Positions 17,596 to 23,840 of a stretch of DNA of 39,984 nucleotides are shown one piece after another. Each line of letters opens with the position of its first letter. Position 1 is the first letter of the stretch. The notes beneath the pieces are model-generated. The model was not told where the DNA came from. It did no database searches and saw only the letters and a list, made by a program, of their open reading frames with translations. Source of the stretch: Flavobacterium araucananum (GTDB taxonomy: Bacteria > Bacteroidota > Bacteroidia > Flavobacteriales > Flavobacteriaceae); assembly GCF_002222055.1 (NCBI RefSeq), contig NZ_MUGS01000076.1, forward strand, positions 1 through 39,984, read 5' to 3'. Position numbers and translations under genes: made by a program.

Positions 17596-19017
17596 CTAGT
17601 CCTCACGACTCCCATCATCAGCCATTCTCACCAATTTAGGCGTAAACTTTGCTACAACATCAACCAAATCTTGTTGCGCTTCCATAACCTGATTGATATC
17701 TTTGTATGCCATTGGCGCTTCGTCCAGACCAGCACCAATAAGTGTTACACCATGATGTGTTAAGATCGATTGCATCTCGGTTTTGGTGATGTTTTTTATG
17801 GCTTGAGTTCGGCTCATTTGTCTTCCTGCTCCATGCGAAGCCGAGTTTATAGCGTTCTCCTCCCCTTTTCCTCTCACCAAAAATCCCGGTGCCGTCATAC
17901 TTCCCGGAATGATCCCCATAACGCCTTTTCCAGCAGGAGTTGCTCCTTTTCTATGCACGATAACTTCTTCGCCGTTCCAGATTTCTTTCCAGGCAAAATT
18001 ATGATGGTTTTCGACTTTGGCTAAAATTGTCGCGCCCAAAGCACGTTCCATTTTGTTATGGATAATTTCATGACAAGCAGAGGCGTAATCTCCCGCAAGA
18101 TTCATCGCCATCCAGTATTCTTGTCCCAGTTGCGAGTTCATATCCAGATAGGCTAAATTCTTAGCCACATCAGGAAGTTTACAAACATCTTTTGCCATTT
18201 GGGTATAATGTCCGGCAATGGTTGCGCCCATCCCTCGTGAACCGGAATGCGTTAACAAAGCGACATATTTACCTTTTGGGATATTCAAAACCACATCGTC
18301 TTTTGCAAATTCCATGATTCCAAATTCGACAAAGTGATTTCCACCACCCGAAGAACCCAATTGCGACCAGGCTTTATCTTTCAGATTCTTCACAAACGGA
18401 GTCATATTAAAAGCATCGTTTTCCAGAACCGCATGATCTGATTTGTATTGCCCCTGAAAACCATGACCTGCTCCAAAAATCGAATTGGCAATTAGTTCTT
18501 TTTTGAATTTGGCTTCGTTTTCAAAGTAAAAATCTTCTGCAATATCATAAACCGACAATGCCATCCGGCAACCAATATCAACGCCAACACCATACGGAAT
18601 AATGGCGTTTTTTGTGGCTAAAACTCCACCAATTGGCAAACCGTAACCTTGATGTGCATCCGGCATTAAAGCTCCTGCAACAGTAACCGGTAATTTCATC
18701 GCTACTTCCATCTGTTTTCTGGCCCCATCCTCGATACCTTCTAATCCGTAAGCCGAATAAGCATTTGGGTTTTGATTTAAAGCAATAAAATCTTCCAGTT
18801 TTTCGTTCGCTTTTTCGATCAAAGCCACTGCTAGTTTGCTAAAAATAGCATCGTCTATATAATTTTCAGGTGCTTCAAGAACATTTTTGAAGTTGGTAAT
18901 CATTTCATCACGCTTTAACCCGTGTCTTTTACTGTTTATTTTTAAGGCAATCCCGATAGTTTTTCCTTCAGGAAATCCTAATTCTATTATATCTGTACCG
19001 TTTATTTGTGTTTTCAT
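17596..19017 (-). CDS. rtcB: RNA-splicing ligase RtcB
   Basis: 473 aa from the ATG at 19017. A longer in-frame start at 19110 would run through a repeat and the promoter, and is rejected. RtcB joins RNA 2',3'-cyclic phosphate or 3'-phosphate ends to 5'-OH ends using GTP and Mn2+. Diagnostic motifs: DAHQGYGLPIGGV, GVDIGCRMALS (metal-binding Asp and Cys), GSSGGGNHFVEFG, LTHSGSRGMG, HHNFAW, VHRKGATPAGKG, and SASHGAGRQMSR with the guanylylated histidine at about residue 395. The length and motif set indicate an active enzyme. No archease or RtcA is nearby. It follows the TerD-like gene on the same strand but has its own palindrome-bearing promoter (19075-19099). Confidence 0.95.
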   Translation of the reverse strand: MKTQINGTDIIELGFPEGKTIGIALKINSKRHGLKRDEMITNFKNVLEAPENYIDDAIFSKLAVALIEKANEKLEDFIALNQNPNAYSAYGLEGIEDGARKQMEVAMKLPVTVAGALMPDAHQGYGLPIGGVLATKNAIIPYGVGVDIGCRMALSVYDIAEDFYFENEAKFKKELIANSIFGAGHGFQGQYKSDHAVLENDAFNMTPFVKNLKDKAWSQLGSSGGGNHFVEFGIMEFAKDDVVLNIPKGKYVALLTHSGSRGMGATIAGHYTQMAKDVCKLPDVAKNLAYLDMNSQLGQEYWMAMNLAGDYASACHEIIHNKMERALGATILAKVENHHNFAWKEIWNGEEVIVHRKGATPAGKGVMGIIPGSMTAPGFLVRGKGEENAINSASHGAGRQMSRTQAIKNITKTEMQSILTHHGVTLIGAGLDEAPMAYKDINQVMEAQQDLVDVVAKFTPKLVRMADDGSRED

Positions 19018-19074
19018 AATTTTTATTGTTAAGAGACAAAGTTGCAGAGGTTCATAGGTGCAAAGGTTATTTAC

Positions 19075-19099
19075 TACTGTGCAGTTATTTTGCGTAGAT
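19075..19099. promoter_or_regulatory. 25-bp palindromic operator, copy 3, at rtcB promoter
   Basis: Half-sites TACTGTGCA and TTTGCGTAGAT around a TTAT-type centre; related to the palindromes at 21988-22012 and 22257-22281. On the minus strand 6 bases separate it from AACCTTTG, the counterpart of AATCTTTG at the other two. It ends 58 bp upstream of the rtcB ATG. Probably a binding site for the shared regulator of the locus, overlapping the -33 region. Confidence 0.75.
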
Positions 19100-19102
19100 T
19101 TT

Positions 19103-19200
19103 TGTTTCACGCAGATTTAAAAAGATCTTGGCAGATGAGCGCAGATTATTAAAAAAAATCATTTTAAATCTGCCCAAATCTGTAAAATCTGCGTGAAACA
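19103..19200. repeat. inverted-repeat element between TerD-like gene and rtcB
   Basis: Perfect 16-bp arms TGTTTCACGCAGATTT and complement at 19103-19118 and 19185-19200, with imperfect internal repeats (gcagatg, gcagatt). A related sequence occurs at 23725-23790. It follows the TerD-like gene and may fold into a transcript end before the rtcB promoter, but it belongs to a dispersed family. Confidence 0.65.
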
Positions 19201-19243
19201 TTAAACCTTTGTCCCTTTGCCCCTCAAAACCTTTGAGCCTCTT

Positions 19244-21484
19244 TTAATCTATTAATAATTGCGTAACTGCCGCAGCATTTATCGCCCATTTTGTATCGTA
19301 AACCTCATCGGCATTTTGATCTTCGATAATTATTAAACCTTGCGCTTCTGCTTTAAGTTGTAACAAACTACCAATATTCAATTTGCTGCTTAGTTTTGCC
19401 AATAATGCCTGAACTCCTATAAAATCCAAACCTGCTACAATCTGACCTCCAAAAGTCATCTCTAACCAAACGATTTCTCTTTTGGTTACATCAAGAACTC
19501 CAAAAACCAAACCCTTGGTAACATTTTGCGTCACACGAACCTGATGATCTACACATGACGGATCGTAGGCAACTCCGGTTTTTTCCGAGATTTTCATTGG
19601 GTGTTTACTGTTCATCCAACCCACAACAAGATTTGGCGTGATGCTTCCGTTGCTGTAAGCATTGCAGGTAAAGGTTACAAATTTGGCGTTGGCTTTTGCC
19701 AAATCGTCAATGTTGATGTTGATATATTCAGCAGTTCCAACTTTACTCGGAATACTTCTGATATCACCACTATGTTTACAACCAATTGTTTCTAATCGGC
19801 TAAAAGAACAGATATCTGCTCTATCTTCATAGGCAATATGGCAGCTTAAATCCATATCCAGATGTTGCGCCGGCAAATCCTTACCCCATTGCATAAACAA
19901 TCGCACTTCGTTACCATCAATCGGGAAACGAGTTCCCATTAAAGCAACCGGCAAATCCTGAACGGTCTCGCTTCTATCACCAATCGAAACTGGCATATTA
20001 AACAATTGCGGATCGATATAAATCGTTTTGTTCGGGTTTGCAATAGCAGCAAATCTTTTTTTCATGGCTAAAAGACACAACGCTTCGATTTGATTTTTCA
20101 TCGCCTCTAATTGTTCTTCATCATACAAATTCAATAAAGCATTTGGCGCAATTCGTTTGTTGGTTCCACCCAAAGGTTTCACGCTTCTTTGCATGTTTTT
20201 ATCAAAATAATTTTGAGCATACATGTTTAAAGTAAAAACTAATCTTGCCGGAACTTTATCGATAATTTCTGTAAAATGCGCCACCGTTTCGTCTGCTCCA
20301 AACCACAACATATTCGAGAATAAGGAACGTGCAAACAATCCGGGACGTTGTTTTAATAAGGCGAATGTTTTATCGGCATCAAATTTTAATCTCGACGTGT
20401 TTACTTTACTTTGCCAAATATCATAAACCTCGTTGTAAAATACATCCATTAAAAAGGCCAATTTCTCAAATCCTTTTCTTTTGCTGTATTCTGCCAAACG
20501 CAATGCTCTTATGAAACGAATCCACATTCCTCTTTTCGGGTGCATGATTTCGCATATTGTTTCTACATCCATATCCAGATTATTGAACCAGTTTGCCACC
20601 ATTAAACACTCTTTTCTGGAGTATTTAAGTTTTAAATCTTTTTGAGATGCAATTTGTGCCTGCACACCTGTATCTAAAATATGGTATAAATGCTGTGCAT
20701 TTTTTGCTGTTCTCCTGATAATTGTTTTTGGCTCGATAATTTGCAATAATCCAGTGTTTTTGAACCATAAATACCTTAAAATATCTGTTGGTGATTTAAA
20801 ATACTGAGACGCATTTTCGGCTTGACCACCTTCTATCAGAACATCGATCACCAACATCAAGGTTTCTTTTATTGCGATCTCCGTTTTTGGCAAAGGCAAG
20901 TATTTTAAGGCTGTTTTTAAACTATCTACTTGCGTAGCGTCCAAAGCTGTTTTGGATTGCAATAAAGATTTGTAGAAATCATTTAAATCTTTTTCTGTCC
21001 ACAATTCAAGCATTTTCAATTTACTTCCTTGTCCGAATTTTTCGATTTTACCAAATTCAAACGGAGTTCCGCAAAACGGGCAACCGTTGTATCTTTCTAA
21101 AGGAAAAGTATGCATTGGGATAATATGTCCGCATTGCAAAGTTGTTCCGTTATTTGTTTTAAAAACGTTTGCGAAAAAAGTTGCAACATGATCCAAAACA
21201 GATTCTCCTGTTGAAATATTCCATTCTTTGACCAATGGTGTCCAGTTTTTATCTGTTCCTAAAACTTCTTTTAAGACCTCTAAAACTTGTACTTTATAAT
21301 TTGGGTTTACATTATTTAAAGCGTGTAATAACGATTCGGAAAACGTAAATCCAAGTTTTGAAACATTGGCTACTAAAACCGATGTTGTTCCTGATAAATT
21401 TTTGATATCATTCGCAATCATTTCTGATGGAATGAAAATTGCATTTTGACGCAAACTGATTTTTAATAATTCTTGTGTTTTCAT
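19244..21484 (-). CDS. RtcB-associated zinc-binding protein with TerD-like domain
   Basis: A 746-aa, probably cytoplasmic protein. Residues 118-138 hold C118-x-H120 ... C135-x2-C138 (TLQCGH, then YNGCPFCGTPFEFG), a zinc knuckle or RING-like cluster. Residues ~150-480 are mainly helical, perhaps HEAT-like. Residues ~535-690 resemble the TerD/tellurite-resistance fold: LDMDLSCHIAYE, CKHSGDIRS (HSGD 571-574) and a following beta sandwich NINIDDLAKANAKFVTFTCNAYS. It is not a TROVE/Ro protein by its motifs. It is transcribed toward rtcB from a leader carrying the tRNA-like RNA and five structured repeats, so an RNA-binding or damage-sensing role is plausible. No catalytic residues can be named. 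Confidence 0.65.
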   Translation of the reverse strand: MKTQELLKISLRQNAIFIPSEMIANDIKNLSGTTSVLVANVSKLGFTFSESLLHALNNVNPNYKVQVLEVLKEVLGTDKNWTPLVKEWNISTGESVLDHVATFFANVFKTNNGTTLQCGHIIPMHTFPLERYNGCPFCGTPFEFGKIEKFGQGSKLKMLELWTEKDLNDFYKSLLQSKTALDATQVDSLKTALKYLPLPKTEIAIKETLMLVIDVLIEGGQAENASQYFKSPTDILRYLWFKNTGLLQIIEPKTIIRRTAKNAQHLYHILDTGVQAQIASQKDLKLKYSRKECLMVANWFNNLDMDVETICEIMHPKRGMWIRFIRALRLAEYSKRKGFEKLAFLMDVFYNEVYDIWQSKVNTSRLKFDADKTFALLKQRPGLFARSLFSNMLWFGADETVAHFTEIIDKVPARLVFTLNMYAQNYFDKNMQRSVKPLGGTNKRIAPNALLNLYDEEQLEAMKNQIEALCLLAMKKRFAAIANPNKTIYIDPQLFNMPVSIGDRSETVQDLPVALMGTRFPIDGNEVRLFMQWGKDLPAQHLDMDLSCHIAYEDRADICSFSRLETIGCKHSGDIRSIPSKVGTAEYININIDDLAKANAKFVTFTCNAYSNGSITPNLVVGWMNSKHPMKISEKTGVAYDPSCVDHQVRVTQNVTKGLVFGVLDVTKREIVWLEMTFGGQIVAGLDFIGVQALLAKLSSKLNIGSLLQLKAEAQGLIIIEDQNADEVYDTKWAINAAAVTQLLID

Positions 21485-21514
21485 TTTTTTTAAATTTTTA
21501 AAATTTAGATAATT

Positions 21515-21558
21515 GTGTTTCTGATTTCTACCTAAAAGAGTTTTGAAGTAAGAAACAC
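21515..21558 (-). ncRNA. structured RNA repeat A
   Basis: GGTCAA-GTGTTTC-TTACTTC (motif at 21545-21564). The segment GTGTTTCT pairs perfectly with AGAAACAC at 21515-21522 (8 bp) across a 28-nt loop beginning TACTTC. It lies in the leader of the TerD-like gene, 30 nt from its start codon, so it could affect translation. Confidence 0.65.
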
Positions 21559-21582
21559 TTGACCTGAAATTAGAGTGTAATT

Positions 21583-21636
21583 AATTAGCTGATTCAAATT
21601 GGAAGTTTGTGGGTTTCCCCGAGAAGTAAGCTAATT
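21583..21636 (-). ncRNA. structured RNA repeat B
   Basis: GGTCAA-AATTAGC-TTACTTC (motif at 21623-21642). AATTAGCT pairs perfectly with AGCTAATT at 21583-21590. The 38-nt loop begins TACTTC and contains a small hairpin GGG-GAAA-CCC with a GNRA tetraloop. The stem sequence is unrelated to those of the other copies, although the flanking motif is identical. Confidence 0.65.
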
Positions 21637-21665
21637 TTGACCCTCTTTTTTTATTAATGATGATT

Positions 21666-21720
21666 TTAAAACTTGTTTGGATTCGAACCGGGATTAGCCG
21701 TGTTCTGAAGTAAGTTTTAA
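21666..21720 (-). ncRNA. structured RNA repeat C with T-loop sequence
   Basis: GGTCAA-TTAAAAC-TTACTTC (motif at 21707-21726). TTAAAACTT pairs with AAGTTTTAA near 21665-21673 across a loop beginning TACTTC. The loop carries CCCGGTTCGAATCC, which has the tRNA T-loop sequence TTCGAAT but only a two-base-pair T stem, so it looks like a decayed or minimal tRNA T-arm mimic. Confidence 0.65.
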
Positions 21721-21734
21721 TTGACCCTTAATAG

Positions 21735-21850
21735 TGAAGCAGATGGGATTCGAACCCACGACCCGGACATTAAAAGTGTACGAAGTAAGTTTTGATTGAC
21801 CTAAAAAAATAATTTCAAAACTACCTGCTCTACCGCTGAGCTACTGCCTC
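21735..21850 (-). tRNA. interrupted tRNA-Lys(UUU)-like gene, 44-nt insert in anticodon stem
   Basis: The 5' part gives acceptor GAGGCAG, TA, D arm GCTC-AGCGGTA-GAGC, A26 and two anticodon-stem bases GG (to 21824). Then 44 nt (21823-21780) intervene. The 3' part is ACA, anticodon loop CTTTTAA, TGTCC, variable GGGTC, T arm GTGGG-TTCGAAT-CCCAT, acceptor CTGCTTC and discriminator A. Without the insert this is a complete 72-nt tRNA: a 7-bp acceptor (one G-U), stem GGACA/TGTCC, U8-A14, G15-C48, G18G19, and the same loop as tRNA-Lys(UUU). The insert has its own hairpin (AGTTTTGA/TCAAAACT) and holds repeat copy D. CCA is not encoded. It could be a spliced tRNA, a tRNA mimic or a decoy; RtcB is encoded downstream. 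Confidence 0.75.
21782..21801 (-). repeat. structured RNA repeat D inside the tRNA insert
   Basis: GGTCAA-TCAAAAC-TTACTTC. Unlike the other copies, its variable segment pairs perfectly with an upstream partner (AGTTTTGA at 21815-21822), closing a hairpin inside the 44-nt insert of the tRNA-Lys-like gene. A downstream partner (ACTTTTAA) pairs poorly. Confidence 0.6.
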
Positions 21851-21877
21851 AATATAAATTTGAGTAAAAAGGTAATG

Positions 21878-21917
21878 GTGTAAGTATATCTCTTAATGGT
21901 TTTGAAGTAACTTAAAC
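21878..21917 (-). ncRNA. structured RNA repeat E
   Basis: GGTCAA-GTTTAAG-TTACTTC (motif at 21904-21923). GTTTAAGT pairs with ACTTACAC at 21878-21885 (7 of 8 bp) across a 24-nt loop starting TACTTC. It is the promoter-proximal copy, about 50 nt after the predicted transcript start and just before the tRNA-Lys-like gene. Confidence 0.55.
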
Positions 21918-21987
21918 TTGACCTGTTAAACTCTTTTTTTTTTATTTCAATGAACTTGTTTTATTTCCTGAACAAAGATTTCGAATG

Positions 21988-22012
21988 TACTGAGCATTTA
22001 TTCTGCGCAGTA
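21988..22012. promoter_or_regulatory. 25-bp palindromic operator, copy 2, before RNA array/TerD-like gene
   Basis: Half-sites TACTGAGCA and TGCGCAGTA (8 of 10 positions symmetric). On the minus strand 7 bases separate it from AATCTTTG, and the stretch GAAATCTTTGT is identical to that after copy 1, so the promoter looks duplicated. It would drive the repeats, the tRNA-Lys-like RNA and the TerD-like gene, giving a leader of roughly 480 nt. Confidence 0.75.
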
Positions 22013-22032
22013 AAAAAAGAATCTTATTTTTT
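22013..22032 (-). terminator. possible terminator of tRNA-like RNA 1
   Basis: Directly after the 3' acceptor strand, the minus strand has an A run, TAAGATTC, then a run of seven T. The A/T arms can pair as a weak hairpin ending in U, and the next promoter operator follows at once. A modest terminator candidate. Confidence 0.4.
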
Positions 22033-22034
22033 TG

Positions 22035-22225
22035 TGACCCTGATGAGATTCGAACTCATATTCCCTCTCGGGCATTGCGGCTCTAAATACGCTTCCCTAC
22101 TTTCCCTAACGATTTTGGTGCTTCTATAAATTCTACCCATTAGTCCGCTCGGGTCTAACCGGAATATCCGCAAACTCTATAGTCAGTAATTTTTCTATAG
22201 GCTTTTCCTTTTAAGCTACAAGGTC
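22035..22225 (-). ncRNA. ~190-nt tRNA-like RNA with expanded middle (RNA 1)
   Basis: The 5' end gives acceptor GACCTTG, TA and D arm GCTT-AAAAGGAA-AAGC. The 3' end gives T arm ATGAG-TTCGAAT-CTCAT, acceptor CAGGGTC (7 bp with the 5' strand, one G-U) and discriminator A. U8-A14 and A15-U48 tertiary pairs are possible. In the anticodon-arm position is a 6-bp stem CTATAG/CTATAG with a 12-nt loop. A domain of about 110 nt follows, closed by TTGCGG/CCGCAA, with sub-hairpins CGGA-TAT-TCCG and GTTAG/CTAAT, then a class-II-like variable hairpin CCC-GAGA-GGG. It is too short and has a D stem, so it is not tmRNA. A Y-RNA/YrlA-like tRNA mimic is the nearest known concept. Driven by the palindromic promoter at 22257-22281. 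Confidence 0.6.
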
Positions 22226-22256
22226 TTTCGTTTTGACATTACAAAGATTTCAAAAC

Positions 22257-22281
22257 TACTACGCAATTATTTTGCGCAGTA
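22257..22281. promoter_or_regulatory. 25-bp palindromic operator, copy 1, before tRNA-like RNA 1
   Basis: Half-sites TACTACGCAA and TTGCGCAGTA, complementary at 9 of 10 positions around AATAA/TTATT. On the minus strand 7 bases separate it from AATCTTTG. TAGTTTTG at 22258-22251 also matches TAnnTTTG. The RNA 5' end at about 22225 fits a start from either box with little or no trimming. Confidence 0.75.
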
Positions 22282-22345
22282 AAAAAAGAATTTTATATTT
22301 GAGTAAATATTGATTTAATAAAATTGCGTAAATCCCTTTAACGAC

Positions 22346-22665
22346 GTCATATTTATAGCGTTTTTAGATAAAGTAAATAAAATTCTAAAGAATGACATAT
22401 TTATAGTTTTAGATAGAAACAAGAAAGTCCCAGAGGGACGACATATTTATAGCCATTTTTAAGAATGCATTTTTAAGAGCCCGCCGCGGCGGGTGACATA
22501 TTTTATTGGCCAACATAAAAATCAAAATGTCGCTCCGCTGGAGCTTTTGATTCTCTTTCTAATAAATTGCTATAGATATTTCGCTCCGCTGGAGCTTGAT
22601 GCTGAATAATGTGAAATTGTTTATAAATATTACGCCCTTTTGGAGCTTTCATCAGATTTAAATAA
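22346..22665. repeat. tandem intergenic repeats
   Basis: Four copies of GACATATTTATAG or close variants begin at 22346, 22394, 22440 and 22495 (spacing 46-55 bp); the third is preceded by GTCCCAGAGGGAC. Then come three GCTCCGCTGGAGC-type palindromes near 22530, 22582 and 22635 (the last degenerate). These are dispersed non-coding repeats. ORFs over them, with peptide text such as KAPAERNI, are artefacts. The promoter of the HD gene must be within or beyond them. Confidence 0.65.
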
Positions 22666-22672
22666 AAACAAC

Positions 22673-23287
22673 ATGAATTTAAATAAAATTTATTCTGAAT
22701 TACTTTCGAATATTGGCTTTTCAGTAAATGATATTCAGAAAAACTGGCTGGATTTAGAAAAGGCATATTCTAATAAATCGAGACATTACCATAACCTGAC
22801 GCATATCAATGATATGATTTCCTGTTTTGAAACCTACTTTGATCAGCTTAAATCTCCTAACGAAATATTATATTCTATTTTTTATCACGACTACATCTAT
22901 AAAAGTTCTAAAAAAGACAACGAACTCAAAAGTGCCGAATATGCTTTGTCGATTTTACCTGAAAATATTAAACTAGACAAGCAATTGGTTTTTGATGCTA
23001 TTTGCGCAACACAACAACATCAGTACAATATAACCGAAGATATTAACTGGCTTATCGACTTTGACCTGAAGATTCTTGCCCGGGATTGGAAGGAGTATCA
23101 GGTTTACTATGAGCAAATTCGAAAAGAGTATCACATTTATCCTGATCTTCTATACAAACCGGGACGCGCCAAAGCTTTGAAACATTTTCTGGAGAATGAA
23201 TTTATTTTTCAGACTGAGGAATTTAGAGGTTTATATGAGGTGAAAGCCAGGGCAAATATTGAAAAAGAGATTTTATTGTTGACGTAG
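22673..23287 (+). CDS. HD-superfamily metal-dependent phosphohydrolase (COG4339-like)
   Basis: 204 aa from the ATG at 22673; an in-frame upstream start at 22640 lies in repeat DNA. Motifs: SRHYHNLTHI (H38, H40, H44), FYHDYIY with the H72-D73 dyad, then KSAEYALSIL and a later aspartate in WLIDFDLKIL. Family members are predicted metal-dependent phosphohydrolases of unknown substrate. HD domains in other RNA-repair proteins remove 2',3'-cyclic phosphates, so its position beside the tRNA-like RNAs, RtcB and the WYL regulator suggests RNA-end processing; this is inference. It is divergent from the RNA locus. Confidence 0.75.
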   Translation: MNLNKIYSELLSNIGFSVNDIQKNWLDLEKAYSNKSRHYHNLTHINDMISCFETYFDQLKSPNEILYSIFYHDYIYKSSKKDNELKSAEYALSILPENIKLDKQLVFDAICATQQHQYNITEDINWLIDFDLKILARDWKEYQVYYEQIRKEYHIYPDLLYKPGRAKALKHFLENEFIFQTEEFRGLYEVKARANIEKEILLLT

Positions 23288-23840
23288 ATATTAATCACGT
23301 AATCCCGATAGCTATCGGGATAAAGGATTAAAATGATTACACTGTTTGTCTGAAAATACGATGATAACACAAAGTATTTCTGTAGAGGCGCACAGCAGTG
23401 CGTCTTTTGTAACGTGAATAAATTGTGGTTATCTTGTGTGAGACGAACTGCTGTGCGCCTCTACGATAATTGGAACGAAAAAAATTGAAATAGAAAATTG
23501 GAACGAAAAAATTGTCTTATGAAATTATAATAACTAAATTTTCTTATTACCATAAATGCGTGAGGGATAGAGGCGATATCCTTTTGTGAAGTGGAACGGA
23601 ACAAAAGATAAAGCCGAAAGCCCGACCCGCCTTTTTTGGCGGGACACGCCCAAAATATTTAACTGAAATAAATTAATCCCGCAATCCCAATAGCTATCGG
23701 GAGCAAAGTCGCAAAGTTTTTGTTTCACGCAGATTGAGCAGAGTTAAGCAGATTTTTTTTAATCCTTTTAATCCTTTTAATCTGTGGCTTTAAAAATAAA
23801 AAATTAGCGCCTTCGTGTCTTCGCGGCAAAACCAAAAACT
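23288..23840. repeat. 553-bp intergenic region filled with dispersed repeats
   Basis: No convincing gene. It contains a perfect 20-bp palindrome ATCCCGATAG/CTATCGGGAT (23302-23321), possibly a terminator for the HD gene; two REP-like pieces with GCGCACAGCAGTGCG and GCTGTGCGCCTCTAC (23381-23406, 23440-23466); a second partial CCCAATAGCTATCGGGA copy (23687-23702); and a tttcacgcagattgag repeat (23725-23790). The WYL promoter should lie in the last ~60 bp but shows no clear box. Confidence 0.6.

Noticed and set aside
19018..19110. N-terminal extension of rtcB
   Set aside because: It would code through the palindromic promoter; the conserved protein begins at MKTQINGTD from 19017.
21545..21923. 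CRISPR array formed by the regularly spaced repeats
   Set aside because: Only 13 positions are fixed, spacing varies (78, 84, 75, 122), the intervals contain tRNA parts, and no cas genes are near.
22035..22225. tmRNA (ssrA) or group I intron in a tRNA
   Set aside because: A D stem is present, no tag frame or pseudoknot set is visible, and the length is too short for tmRNA; the insert is too small and lacks the P/Q/R/S core of a group I intron.
22503..22766. 87-aa ORF on the minus strand
   Set aside because: It is a translation of GCTCCGCTGGAGC-type repeats and overlaps the HD gene.
23534..23728. 64-aa ORF on the minus strand
   Set aside because: It lies in repeat-rich intergenic DNA with no family match or plausible start context.
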